Source: Comamonas sp. JUb58
GTDB lineage: Bacteria > Pseudomonadota > Gammaproteobacteria > Burkholderiales > Burkholderiaceae_C
Direction: 5' to 3'
Assembly (NCBI RefSeq): GCF_004364775.1
Contig: NZ_SOAL01000008.1
Location: 1-64,000, forward strand
DNA length: 64,000 nt
Position 1 is the stretch's first letter, and each line of letters opens with the position of its first letter. The notes below the pieces were generated by a model. It ran no database searches. It had not been told where the DNA came from and worked only from the letters and a program-made list of their open reading frames with translations. This document shows, piece by piece, positions 55,755-64,000 of this stretch. Made by a program: the position numbers and the translations under genes.

Positions 55755-57176
55755 ATGTCGCCACAACACGTCATCAATGGCTTCATCAAGGACTTCGTCC
55801 AGGATCTACATAATGGCAGTGCGGCAATCTTCGCCGGCGCTGGAATGTCCAAAGGGAACGGCTATGTGGACTGGCCCGAACTACTGCTAGACATCGCCAA
55901 TGAACTTGGACTGGACGTTACCAAGGAGCATGACCTCATCTCGCTAGCGCAGTTCCATGTGAACAATAAGCGGACTGCCGATGGGCTGGCAAAGAAGATC
56001 CTCAGGGAGTTTTCAGAGCAGGCCGAACCGTCTGAGATACACGACATCGTCGCTCGGTTGCCCATCTACAGCTTCTGGACTACCAACTACGACACCCTAG
56101 TCGAGGACGCCCTGCGCAGGGCGTATCGAGTACCGGATGTGAAATCTCATGTGGATCAACTCACGCTCAGCAGACCTAAACGCGACGCTATCGTTTACAA
56201 GATGCATGGTGACGTCCAGATGGCCCAGAATGCCATCATCTACAAGGAGCAGTACGAGAAGTACTACGTCACTCACGCGCCCTTCATCACGGCGTTGAGC
56301 GGCGATCTGGTGTCCAAGACTTTCCTCTTCATTGGCTTCAGTTTTACCGATCCCAACCTGGATTACGTGCTAAGCCGACTACATGGTGGTGCCACTAAAC
56401 GCACTCACTACTGCTTCATGCGCGAGGCACAGCGGGAGGCAGGCGACGATGACGAGCTCTTCAGATACAAGGTCCGCAAGCAGGAGCTGCGCATCGAAGA
56501 TCTGAAGCGCTTTGGCATCCAGACGCTGCTAATCGACAACTATTCCGATATCAACGACATCCTTAAGAAGATCGAAGCTTCGTATCGGAAGCGTACCGTG
56601 TTCTTTTCGGGCAGTGCCGAAGAGTATGGCGAGTGGACCAGGCAGGACGCGCAGAACTTCATCCATGAAGTGGCGGCTAATTGCATACGAGCTAATTGCC
56701 GGGTAGTCAACGGTTTTGGCTGGGGCGTGGGTAGTGCCGTCATCAATGGTGCGCTGGAGGCCATCTATGGCGACCCGCAGAAATACTCAGAGGCTCAATT
56801 GATCGTGCGGCCATTCCCCCAGCATGGCAACAACCTAAAGGACTTGTGGGAGCAATACCGGCAGCGAATGATCAGCTTAGCCGGCGTCGCCTTATTTTTC
56901 TTCGGGAACAAGCGTGAGGGCGATAAGGTTGTGAACGCTAACGGCGTGCGGCGTGAGTTCGAGATTGCATTGGAGCACCACCTATTGCCTATTCCGGTCG
57001 CGGCCACCGGCTACATGGCCGAGGAGCTTTGGAATAATATTTCCGCTGAGCAAGATATGTATTACGGTGGTTATAGGTGGGTGATTCCCATGGTTCAAAA
57101 ACTCGTTGACCCAAGAACTTCGTCTCACGAAATGGTGAAAACCATTTCTCAGATTATCAAACAATTGAATAAATAA
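55755..57176 (+). CDS. thsA: ThsA: SIR2-SLOG NADase effector of Thoeris
   Basis: A 473-residue protein close to the usual ThsA length. The N-terminal SIR2 domain (1-275) has GAGMS at 28-32, N111 in TTNYDTLVEDAL, H151 in KMHGDV and FIGFSFTDPNLDYVL. N111 and H151 correspond to the catalytic N112/H152 of Bacillus cereus ThsA. The C-terminal SLOG (STALD-type) domain (280-473) starts RTVFFSGSAEEYG and includes R371, K386 and E401/E403, probable signal-binding residues. On binding a cyclic ADP-ribose isomer made by a TIR partner it would deplete NAD and abort infection. Confidence 0.93.
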   Translation: MSPQHVINGFIKDFVQDLHNGSAAIFAGAGMSKGNGYVDWPELLLDIANELGLDVTKEHDLISLAQFHVNNKRTADGLAKKILREFSEQAEPSEIHDIVARLPIYSFWTTNYDTLVEDALRRAYRVPDVKSHVDQLTLSRPKRDAIVYKMHGDVQMAQNAIIYKEQYEKYYVTHAPFITALSGDLVSKTFLFIGFSFTDPNLDYVLSRLHGGATKRTHYCFMREAQREAGDDDELFRYKVRKQELRIEDLKRFGIQTLLIDNYSDINDILKKIEASYRKRTVFFSGSAEEYGEWTRQDAQNFIHEVAANCIRANCRVVNGFGWGVGSAVINGALEAIYGDPQKYSEAQLIVRPFPQHGNNLKDLWEQYRQRMISLAGVALFFFGNKREGDKVVNANGVRREFEIALEHHLLPIPVAATGYMAEELWNNISAEQDMYYGGYRWVIPMVQKLVDPRTSSHEMVKTISQIIKQLNK

Positions 57177-57203
57177 TCGCTTAAGTGCATCAAGGAAATT
57201 CAA

Positions 57204-57644
57204 ATGGCTCGCAAAGTATTTTTCAGTTTCAAATATGATGATGTGCATCGTGCGATGAATGTGCGTAACAGCAATGTCATAGGCGGTGTCCTGAAATCGG
57301 GATTTATCGATAAGGCCGATTTCGAAAAAGTCGAACGCGAGGGTGACCGAGCAATTCAGACATGGATCGACAACCAGCTTAGTGGAACATCGGTCACTGT
57401 GGTGCTGGTCGGTGCCAACACTCACAAGAGCAAATGGGTCAAGTACGAGATCGATCAAAGCATCGCGCGTGGAAACGGCGTGCTGACTATTGACATTAGC
57501 AAAATCGCCAATTTGCAGGGAATCACAACCGACTGTTGTTCACTGCGTGTGCCCGGATACAAGCACTACTATTGGAACAAGGACGATGGCCGCGCGAATT
57601 TGGGCGCTTGGGTTGAAACTGCAGCTATTGCAGTGGGCAAGTAA
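57204..57644 (+). CDS. thsB: ThsB-type TIR protein (DUF1863/MTH538 fold)
   Basis: A 146-residue short TIR protein starting MARKVFFSFKYDDVHRAMNVRNSNV, the ThsB signature N-terminus. TSVTVVLVGANTHKSKWVKYEI contains the catalytic E82, and the ending YYWNKDDGRANLGAWVETAA is typical of the family. AGGA lies 7 bases before the ATG, 27 bases after thsA. It would cyclise NAD to the ThsA-activating signal upon phage sensing. It is slightly shorter than Bacillus ThsB, with a reduced loop before the C-terminus. Confidence 0.92.
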   Translation: MARKVFFSFKYDDVHRAMNVRNSNVIGGVLKSGFIDKADFEKVEREGDRAIQTWIDNQLSGTSVTVVLVGANTHKSKWVKYEIDQSIARGNGVLTIDISKIANLQGITTDCCSLRVPGYKHYYWNKDDGRANLGAWVETAAIAVGK

Positions 57645-57875
57645 GAGACATCTCTCCTATGCTCACTTTAAAAAATTATCTCTTGACGCGTCACAGCTAG
57701 TCTGCTGAGGAAGGGGTAGATAAAAGTTGCACTGATTTAGCCGACCAGATTTACGTCTGCACTAACAAGGTCAGGGGCTGAGAAAGTCTGTGATGTTGGT
57801 GAAAGTGTGTGCGCTGAATTGGGTCGATGTGACAGTACATGCGACCATTTTGCAATGCTGGTGCTATTTTGAATT

Positions 57876-57903
57876 AAGGGGCTGCATAGAGAGCCCCTTT
57901 TTT
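57876..57903. terminator. Terminator between the convergent TIR operons
   Basis: AAGGGGCT (57876-57883) and AGCCCCTT (57892-57899) form a stem followed by T on the plus strand. It can end the thsB transcript and may also serve the opposing operon. The rest of 57645-57940 holds nothing recognised. Confidence 0.75.
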
Positions 57904-57940
57904 ATAAATTTATACGCGAAGTTATTGCTATATTAATCGT

Positions 57941-58510
57941 CTATTCCTTTGGCAAAAGCTTTCGGCGAAATAAACTGGAATAGGTTCGATCGCGCGCAAA
58001 AATTGAATCATATTTTCCGTTCTGATAAATTATTTGGGCGGCGGCCCCAGTGGTTGAGATCGGGAGGATTGCGGCGTTGGGATGATGTTTGACGAACAAT
58101 TTATGCTCCTCATATATGCCATCCATACCGCCAACGATCACCGCTGCGCTGAACTTGCGACTTGTGATCATTGCTTGCCTCATAGCTGTCAAACTGGCTT
58201 CTCTGTTTTTGTCAACCGCTGGCACCATATGCACGTTTACGAAATCAGCTAGCACAGAGGGCAATTGCGCCTTGAAAAGTTCACTTTGGTATATTGCCAC
58301 CCTATTGCAGTCAAGGTTTGCTTCGCGAGTAAAGAGAGCCAATAGAGGCGTAATCGCTGGATGGCCGCCGCAAGTAATTCGTCCAATCGGCAGCACTACT
58401 TCAACCAACGCCTTAATCGCTTCTCGTATGGCAAGGACATCAGCGGTTTCGAAAAAGACCCGATTGCGATCGGGCAATGGCACGCTGGCTGACAGAAATA
58501 TATCTATCAT
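57941..58510 (-). CDS. Stand-alone SLOG-domain protein paired with a TIR gene
   Basis: A 189-residue Rossmann-like protein starting MIDIFLSASVPLPDRNRVFFETADVLAIREA. It has CGGHPAITPL, a VAIYQSELF strand and VIVGGMDGIYEEHKLF, a GG-x-x-G-x-x-EE nucleotide-binding signature of SLOG/LOG-like folds, then LPISTTGAAAQIIY. There is no membrane or nuclease domain. Its ATG overlaps the TGA of the upstream TIR gene by 4 bases. It could bind the product of the TIR enzyme as sensor, sponge or processing enzyme; that is inference. It is distinct in sequence from the ThsA SLOG domain. Confidence 0.82.
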   Translation of the reverse strand: MIDIFLSASVPLPDRNRVFFETADVLAIREAIKALVEVVLPIGRITCGGHPAITPLLALFTREANLDCNRVAIYQSELFKAQLPSVLADFVNVHMVPAVDKNREASLTAMRQAMITSRKFSAAVIVGGMDGIYEEHKLFVKHHPNAAILPISTTGAAAQIIYQNGKYDSIFARDRTYSSLFRRKLLPKE

Positions 58511-59694
58511 GCGGTGAACTCCTTTAGAAGTTGTGGTGCCTTCGACATTTGCACGGCTCGGATCGGTAAATATGAGTCAAGCCAATCTAGATGAGAGAGC
58601 CACGTTCTTAGTACACCTCTATTGTCGTAAATCACCCATATTTCTCTCGCTTCAACAGCAGGGTTGGCAACTGCCTCGAACACGTCGTTGATACGATCTG
58701 AGGTCGGTACTCCAACTGCTGGTACAATCGCAAGTGTTCGTTTTCCCTCGGTCTTGAGGGAAATCCAGCCCTCAATCTGAACACTTGGACTAAGTCCCTG
58801 GTCGCGGGCAGCATCACAAAAATTATCTACTAAATATCGGTGACGGGCGGCAATTGCGGGCGCGCGCAATAGTTCGACTTGGTCGCAAATTCTGGCCACC
58901 AAGCCTTTCGTGGCCCAGCGTCCTCGCATTGGAATTAATCCCCAAAAATCTCGACGCCTTAGTTCCATGAAGTGGCTGAAGGATGATGCAGGATCTTCCT
59001 TTTGACCTGGCCATAGTAAGTGCAAGATTTGCACATTGGTCAAATTGGCTTGCGCCAATTCCTCTGCCGTCCAGCGACCTTCTCTGAAACCTGGTGTGTC
59101 AATCAGCACAACGACATCGGAATCGGACATTCTATGCCAGAGCTGCGATTGGAAATCTGCTGCCGGGGGCACCGATCTTACGTCAATAAAAACGTCAAAA
59201 CCGCGAGCATCGAGGGCGTCGTACAGACGATCGGCCAGCGGCTGAGATCCTGCTCTCTTGTAACTAATGAATAGTCGTCTTTCACGTCGCAATAGTCGAA
59301 ATGTTTCAAGGATCAGCGTGACGAGGCGGGCTATACCATGACCATTGGCGTCCAATACAATAGCATTGACATGCCTGAGCTGAGGAGGAATTTCCGCAGC
59401 TACCTGAGATAGCTCTGAGACGACGGGCGCAATAATAATTGAGTCATCAATCAACTCTGTCAAAAGTGCGGTATCGACATTATTTTCCGAGGAGCCAAAG
59501 AATATTGCCATAATCGGTGATCTTAAGCTGCGCATATGCGCGTTCGCATCACTGATAAAATTAATTGCATTGGTCGGAATTCCTAGCCCTTGAAGCGCTA
59601 GATCAACGCTTTCGCGAAGGTTAACGTCATTCCCATTAGTAGCACCTAATAATATGAGCTGATAGGGTGATTGTGTGCTTAAGCTCTCGCTCAT
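58507..59694 (-). CDS. Three-part TIR protein with flanking Rossmann-like domains
   Basis: A 395-residue protein. Residues 1-135 form an unassigned alpha/beta domain (YQLILLGATNGNDVN, SPIMAIFFGSSEN, SIIIAPVVSEL). Residues 138-275 are a TIR domain (RRLFISYKRAGSQPLADRLYDALDARGFDVFID, SDVVVLIDTPGFREGRWTAEELAQA) with catalytic E212 in WxxxE. Residues 285-395 are another alpha/beta region (TLAIVPAVGVPTSDRINDVFEA, REIWVIYDNRGVLRTWL). It overlaps both the decayed thsB upstream and the SLOG gene downstream by 4 bases. It probably makes or uses an NAD-derived signal for the SLOG partner. Confidence 0.85.
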   Translation of the reverse strand: MSESLSTQSPYQLILLGATNGNDVNLRESVDLALQGLGIPTNAINFISDANAHMRSLRSPIMAIFFGSSENNVDTALLTELIDDSIIIAPVVSELSQVAAEIPPQLRHVNAIVLDANGHGIARLVTLILETFRLLRRERRLFISYKRAGSQPLADRLYDALDARGFDVFIDVRSVPPAADFQSQLWHRMSDSDVVVLIDTPGFREGRWTAEELAQANLTNVQILHLLWPGQKEDPASSFSHFMELRRRDFWGLIPMRGRWATKGLVARICDQVELLRAPAIAARHRYLVDNFCDAARDQGLSPSVQIEGWISLKTEGKRTLAIVPAVGVPTSDRINDVFEAVANPAVEAREIWVIYDNRGVLRTWLSHLDWLDSYLPIRAVQMSKAPQLLKEFTA

Positions 59695-60289
59695 CGGCCA
59701 GCCATTCTCGCAGTAGTTTCAATCCATTCTCCGATATCACTGCTTCCACCTTCGCTTGTAAAGTCGTAGCTTCGACAGCACTCTGATAGTTGGACTACTC
59801 TACTCATTTTAGGTTTAGGGGGCTCATGCCGACCTCGGGAATCGTAATCGTATAATCTGCATAGGTTGCCCATTTTCAATCCTTTCAATCGGCGAGGAAT
59901 GTCCCGTGATCTGTTATGTAAAGTCCCATCTGTGCTAATGGGTTGGCGCTTTTTATAGACATCTTTTTTTTGATTTTTAATATTATTAATGAAAACGGTC
60001 GGTAAGCCATTTCCTTTGATAACACTGCGAGCAATTTCGTAGCATACGTGATGGTGTGGTCAAGTGTTAGCCCCGTCAAGGATGCAAGGGAAAGAAGTAT
60101 TTTCTAATCCCTTGCGGAGGAAAGTCTTTAACGAATTTTCACTCTCTTTTTTCGATGCCTTGAATACGCTGCCATGAAAGAGCCCTTCGCTTTCTTGGTG
60201 GCATCTCTCACAACCCAGATATTGCGGATATCTCACGCGCGCCAAGCATCAGGATCATAATGAAAGGAAAATAATGTTCTGCGTGACAT
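59691..60289 (-). pseudogene. Decayed ThsB-type TIR gene
   Basis: The minus strand from ATG 60289 (GAGG 7 bases upstream) reads MSRRTLFSFHYDPDAWRA, then TGA, then DIRNIWVVRDATKKAKGSF. A frameshift leads to ESENSLKTFLRKGLENTSF and DGANT, a second TGA at 60060-60062, then HHHVCYEIARS and the C-terminus SYDFTSEGGSSDIGEWIETTARMAGR. All parts align with the thsB gene at 57204: the second stop falls in the ANTHKSKWVKYEI region, where the Trp is also lost. The reading frame after the second stop runs to 59691 and overlaps the next gene. Length and layout match ThsB. Confidence 0.85.
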
Positions 60290-60389
60290 TCTGGCGCCTC
60301 TATTGCGCTTAGTCCTGAAATAATTGGTTGTAGGGCTGACTGAATCCTCCACAGTGAATGACGCGTAAAAGGATGCACTAATATGGTGC

Positions 60390-60866
60390 TCAGCGCGCTT
60401 TTATAGCGACGCTCACCCAAGTTTCGATATTCGTCTTGATGTAGTCATACACATTCGTGCTGGTGGTGTATGGCGGATCATAGACTTTGCCAGTGATATT
60501 TTCCCCGTCAACCGTGAGGCCTATAAACGGATTGGATCCTTTTGATGATTGATTACCGTCTGAGTCTTTCAGATTGTGGACATGGATTGCGAGTACACCT
60601 AGCCCATCCTTCCAAGCTTTCTTAATCTCGTGTTTGACCCAGCGGCGACCAGCAGTCTTCTCTCCCACAAGCACGACAAGGCATTCTTTGCCCTTCATAT
60701 TGTCAGAGATCCATTTTTTGATGGCATCATCGCCTTCTTTCTTGATTTCTTCCCATTTGTTCGGAGTGAGCAAGGGTTGCTTTTCGACAGTCCCGAACTC
60801 CCGAACTTGCGATACGCGCCAGCTGTCCTGTTTGTAGTGAAAGCTTAAAAAGCATTTATTTGCCAT
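60390..60866 (-). CDS. thsB: ThsB-type TIR protein (DUF1863/MTH538 fold), second intact copy
   Basis: A 158-residue protein starting MANKCFLSFHYKQDSWRVSQVREFG after a perfect GGAGG site. ECLVVLVGEKTAGRRWVKHEIKKAW contains the catalytic E80 (WxxxE), followed by AIHVHNLKDSDG and SKGSNPFIGL as in ThsB proteins. It is the first gene of a minus-strand group: this gene, the decayed thsB, the TIR protein and the SLOG protein. It may feed ThsA across the convergent junction or the SLOG partner. Confidence 0.92.
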   Translation of the reverse strand: MANKCFLSFHYKQDSWRVSQVREFGTVEKQPLLTPNKWEEIKKEGDDAIKKWISDNMKGKECLVVLVGEKTAGRRWVKHEIKKAWKDGLGVLAIHVHNLKDSDGNQSSKGSNPFIGLTVDGENITGKVYDPPYTTSTNVYDYIKTNIETWVSVAIKAR

Positions 60867-61766
60867 GACTTACCTCCATTTATAGTCGGTGCTTCGATGA
60901 ATCAGATGTCGAATTGAGAACTACGATGACTACTTCAGTGAATTTGCAATTAATTTTCACACTTCAACTTTATTTGTGTAAATTTTCCTAGCAATGATAG
61001 CTGAAAAGGCGTGTCTGCGACTGCGCTTCGCGCTGCTGATCATCCGTGGCGAGACTGACATCTGCCCGCATTTTTAGCGTTGACGCCTAGACGCCTTCCT
61101 GCTTCCAGCCTGAAGGCGCGCGTGATGTTTGCACGTCGTCGAGCCGTCTTTTGGGACTCCATCACGTTGCTCTCGGCTTAGCTTGATACCGTGGGCCGCC
61201 AACTCGCGTCAAGCCATGTCATCGGCTGCGACTGACGACCGCACTTAAATGCCACGCAGAGCTTGGCTACTAGCCGCCAAATGCAATGAACTCAATACCA
61301 CCTGAGGCAACAGGGGAAACTGAGTTACTCGCGCGGCCAGCACCGAACTACCGAGAATTGAACTCCGAATCTATAAAATCGGCGGAGGATTTCAATAGAT
61401 CGCGTTCTTCGTAATGAGAAGGACCATGTACACATCGACCATTGCTTCGCGTTCGAATAGCATAACGACTTTTGGTTGCTGAACTGGCGAAACCGAGGGT
61501 CTGGACATGACGACACGGTGACAGCAAAACTCAAATACCCAATTACAGCATGTGTCAAAGGCCGTGATTCTGGACGCAGAAGGCGAATTCGCGCCTTTGC
61601 ATGTCACCCCACCGTATAGGTTGAAGAAAGGCGACATCGCTATTGGCGCTGGGTAGTTGGCGGGTGGTTCTGTATAGATGCCACACCCCTTCCACTCGAA
61701 ACTCACTCAAGAACCGGTTGATGCAGATCATTTGCCACTTGAAATACGCGTATAAGAAGTGTCTGA
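60867..61766. other. Gene-free stretch inside the defence island
   Basis: About 900 bases. The first 150 are AT-rich and must hold the promoter of the minus-strand TIR operon. The rest has a different base composition and only short frames without motifs, such as 61392-61706 on the minus strand. It is probably decayed sequence. Confidence 0.45.
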
Positions 61767-61927
61767 GGATCCTTTGAAAAACTCCCTACCGTGGTCTGAA
61801 CGCGGGCTCGGGCGAGCCGCTGCGTTGTCCTCCTTGTCAATAGCTACGGCTATTGACTGCAAAAGACGCCTTGCGGCTCATTCTGATCGGAGTCCATCCC
61901 GCTTTGCGAGGGTTTTGCAGGGCATCC
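61767..61927. mobile_element. MITE copy 2, IS5-related ends, 161 bases
   Basis: Starts GGATCCTTTGAAAAAC and ends, read inward, GGATGCCCTGCAAAAC, flanked by CTGA and CTAG. The interior is the reverse complement of the MITE at 52372, with several differences, and has the same length of 161 bases. It has no coding capacity. Confidence 0.85.
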
Positions 61928-62078
61928 CTAGGATTCGACTTAAGCGCGTCTAACCCGCATCGGGAAATTTTATGTATGAAGCAAGAATTATCAGTTGGTG
62001 AACTTGTTATAAAAAAGAACAGATTCGCATGAATGTTGTTAGAATTAGATAAGTTAAAGCGTCTAAGGAGTATGCGAT

Positions 62079-62864
62079 ATGCACGTTGGTTTTAATTTTG
62101 ATCCTCGAGGAAAGAGTTGGTTGAAGTATTTAAAGGCAGGAAAGGAAATTCATTCAGCAAATAAAAATATTGTCAAATCTAATTTGGGCAAGCTCAAGAA
62201 TGCAGACGGTATTCTTGAGGCTACTAAAATAATTGAGAGTTGGTTTCCAGCTTTAAAGGCAAGTGTTTTCCTTTCTCATTCGCACAAGGATGAGGACATT
62301 GTTGTCGGTCTTGCTGGCTGGCTCAAAGAGACGTTCGGTATAGAGTCATTTATCGACTCAATTGTATGGGGTTACTCCGACGAACTTCTGCGATTGATAG
62401 ACGATGAATATTGCATGGATCCGCCTAAAGAAACATACATTTACAGAAAAAGGAATCGTTCAACAAGCCACGTTCATATGATGCTCTCAACGGCACTTAT
62501 GGGTATGATTGATCAATGCGAGTGCATAATTTTTGTTAACACGCCGAGCTCATTTACGCCAAATGACTATTTTGAAACTCGAGGGGAAACAGAGTCGCCA
62601 TGGATTTACTCGGAAATCGCAATGACTCGGATGCTTAGGAAAAGGTCACCTTTGGAACATCGCCGTCAATATGCTTCAGAGTCTGCTAGTCTATCGCTGG
62701 AGCATCTGCAAGAATCCAAAGATTTAAGTGTTATTTATCCGACAGATTTGCTTCATTTGACTCCATTAAGCCCGGATGATTTGGATGATTGGGCTAAGTT
62801 TGAGTCGAATGGGATGCGCAAAGCAAATGCTCTGGATTCACTATATAGTGCTAAGAAAATATAA
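62079..62864 (+). CDS. Solitary TIR-domain protein
   Basis: A 261-residue protein, AT-rich, with AAGGAG 8 bases before its ATG. The N-terminal 60 residues are basic and helical. The TIR domain starts ASVFLSHSHKDEDIVVGLAGWLKETFGIESFID, followed by a 45-residue insertion, then CECIIFVNTPSSF and SPWIYSEIAMTRML with catalytic E179 (WxxxE). The C-terminal 60 residues are unassigned. No partner effector is adjacent. It may supply signal to ThsA or act alone as an NADase. Confidence 0.85.
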   Translation: MHVGFNFDPRGKSWLKYLKAGKEIHSANKNIVKSNLGKLKNADGILEATKIIESWFPALKASVFLSHSHKDEDIVVGLAGWLKETFGIESFIDSIVWGYSDELLRLIDDEYCMDPPKETYIYRKRNRSTSHVHMMLSTALMGMIDQCECIIFVNTPSSFTPNDYFETRGETESPWIYSEIAMTRMLRKRSPLEHRRQYASESASLSLEHLQESKDLSVIYPTDLLHLTPLSPDDLDDWAKFESNGMRKANALDSLYSAKKI

Positions 62865-63521
62865 CGTGAGAGATTTTACTAAATCTGCGGGATTTTTTGT
62901 TGTATAAGCGGGTTTATTTGGCAGTTAAAGAAGTCTAAGCTCGCTCCTAAGAATACCCTAGTCTGAAGGCTAGCTGCCGCCGCAATGGGGAGCATTATTG
63001 CGGCGGTTGCTTAGCTAGTCTATTTCGGATGATGCCATCCTCGATGCAGGTGATTCTTTGACTGTCCGTCACGATGGATCCTACGCCGACATGAAGTCCG
63101 ACGTCGCTACAATGGAGCGTCCGCGGCAGGATACAAGCATGTGAGAGCGAGCTGTGGTAGCAGTGCTATTACGGGACATTTATTTGGCAGCCTCAAAAAG
63201 CAAGTTGGCGAGGCTATCACCAGAGGATGCTAAATCGTACTCCCTCCTTTTGAGAGCCTGTGGTCTCTGCATCCTTGGCTTTCCGTGAATCCTTGCGACG
63301 GCGTGGGAGGGCCTTGGGCTTCATAGCCTCAACCTTTCAGCGAATACTGTTTTCCCTGCTTTGCGCGCATTCTTTGCGGGATAAATTTTTCGCTTCCGGT
63401 TCTCCATGTTGTTGCGTCCACTGCGAGGTGCCGCCAAGAGGTTGTATCAACTTACTGCCAAGCTCATGCGCTTTCCGACCGCCACCAACCAACCCCTTGT
63501 CACCCCACCAACAACAACCCC
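62865..63521. other. Gene-free right shoulder of the defence island
   Basis: About 650 bases without a supported gene. The only structure seen is the hairpin at 62970-63018. A plus-strand frame at 63260-63577 has no motif and overlaps the end of the SDR gene; it is not called. Confidence 0.45.
62970..63018. promoter_or_regulatory. Strong hairpin downstream of the solitary TIR gene
   Basis: CCGCCGCAAT (62977-62986) pairs with ATTGCGGCGG (62997-63006), with outer arms CTAGCT and AGCTAG. No T-run follows, so it may be a weak or factor-assisted terminator or a REP-like sequence. Confidence 0.55.
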
Positions 63522-64000
63522 CTAAACCGCCAACGTCCCCCCATCCACCGGCAACGTCACCCCATTCACATAACTAGCCAACCCCGACACCAAAAACACC
63601 GCCGGCCCTGCCAGCTCTTGCGGCACACCAATGCGCCCCGCAGGGGTCCGCTGGATAAAGCCTTGCAGGCGCTGCGGGTGGTTGCGGGTGGCTTCCGTCA
63701 TGGGGGTGTGGATGACGCCGGGGGCCAGGGCGTTGACGCGGATGCCGTCGCGGCCCAGGTCCAGAGCCAAGGTTTGGGTGGCCATTTTTACGGCGCCTTT
63801 GGAGGCGGAGTAGCCCATGGCATTGCCCTGGGCGATAAAGGCCGCGCCGGAGGCGATATTGAGGATGCAGCCGCGAGTGGCGCGCAGCGCGGGCAGCCAG
63901 GACTGCACCATGTTGTAGAGGCCAAAGACATTGACATCGATGACCTGGCGCAGGTGGCGCGATGCCTGGGGGTGGTCGATGCCTTCGCGGATCAGCAGGC
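63522..64000 (-). CDS. SDR-family oxidoreductase, 5' end outside the window
   Basis: The C-terminal roughly 158 residues of a classical SDR. The frame is open to the window edge and includes a VNVFGLYNMVQSWLP segment, catalytic Ser in NIASGAA, YSASK, the APGVIHTPM loop, and the ending YVNGVTLPVDGG. GC content and codon use return to the chromosomal norm, marking the right limit of the island. Confidence 0.9.
   Translation of the reverse strand, partial: LLIREGIDHPQASRHLRQVIDVNVFGLYNMVQSWLPALRATRGCILNIASGAAFIAQGNAMGYSASKGAVKMATQTLALDLGRDGIRVNALAPGVIHTPMTEATRNHPQRLQGFIQRTPAGRIGVPQELAGPAVFLVSGLASYVNGVTLPVDGGTLAV

Noticed and set aside
61392..61706. A 104-codon minus-strand frame between the TIR genes
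   Set aside because: No ribosome site, no motif, and odd composition; more likely decayed sequence.

Overview
The window comes from a GC-rich betaproteobacterium, most likely a Comamonadaceae member (Comamonas/Delftia type). Supporting this are orphan Bug-type tricarboxylate receptors, many LysR regulators each paired with a catabolic gene, a Burkholderiales-type porin, a D-tartrate dehydratase of the TarD family, and a FecIRA iron system. No rRNA, tRNA or CRISPR array was seen. Most gene calls rest on recognisable motifs; no database search was possible.

Layout. 1-2.4 kb: the end of an IS30 transposase followed by small minus-strand orphan genes. 2.7-10.8 kb: a two-component system divergent from a complete RND efflux operon (adaptor, pump, outer-membrane channel). 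10.9-17.9 kb: LysR regulators with an Fe-alcohol dehydrogenase, an MHS symporter and a ketoglutarate-semialdehyde dehydrogenase. 17.7-21 kb: an accessory patch flanked by a 186-bp duplication of the dehydrogenase 3' end and terminator. 21-22.8 kb: an SDR/LysR pair. 22.9-28.1 kb: fecI-fecR, a TonB receptor with a signalling domain, and a PepSY reductase. 28.9-35.3 kb: an inducible amidase operon (amiE, amiS, a MoxR/VWA pair, amiC, amiR) with a leader terminator suited to AmiR antitermination. 36-41.3 kb: a LysR gene divergent from a D-tartrate-type locus. 41.7-53.5 kb: a CoA-dependent catabolic operon, a porin, a TetR regulator and an enoyl-CoA hydratase. Similar palindromes lie in front of the operon and in front of the hydratase.

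54-63 kb is a lower-GC defence island. A Thoeris core (a TIR gene, thsA with SIR2 and SLOG domains, and thsB) converges on a second operon. That operon holds another thsB, a decayed thsB, a three-part TIR protein and a stand-alone SLOG protein. A sixth TIR gene lies further right. An IS5-family remnant and two 161-bp MITEs sharing its terminal repeats lie in and around the island. The window ends inside an SDR gene.

The island is the most interesting part: one complete NADase effector (ThsA) is surrounded by six TIR genes of at least two structural types, plus a TIR-SLOG gene pair with no obvious effector of its own.
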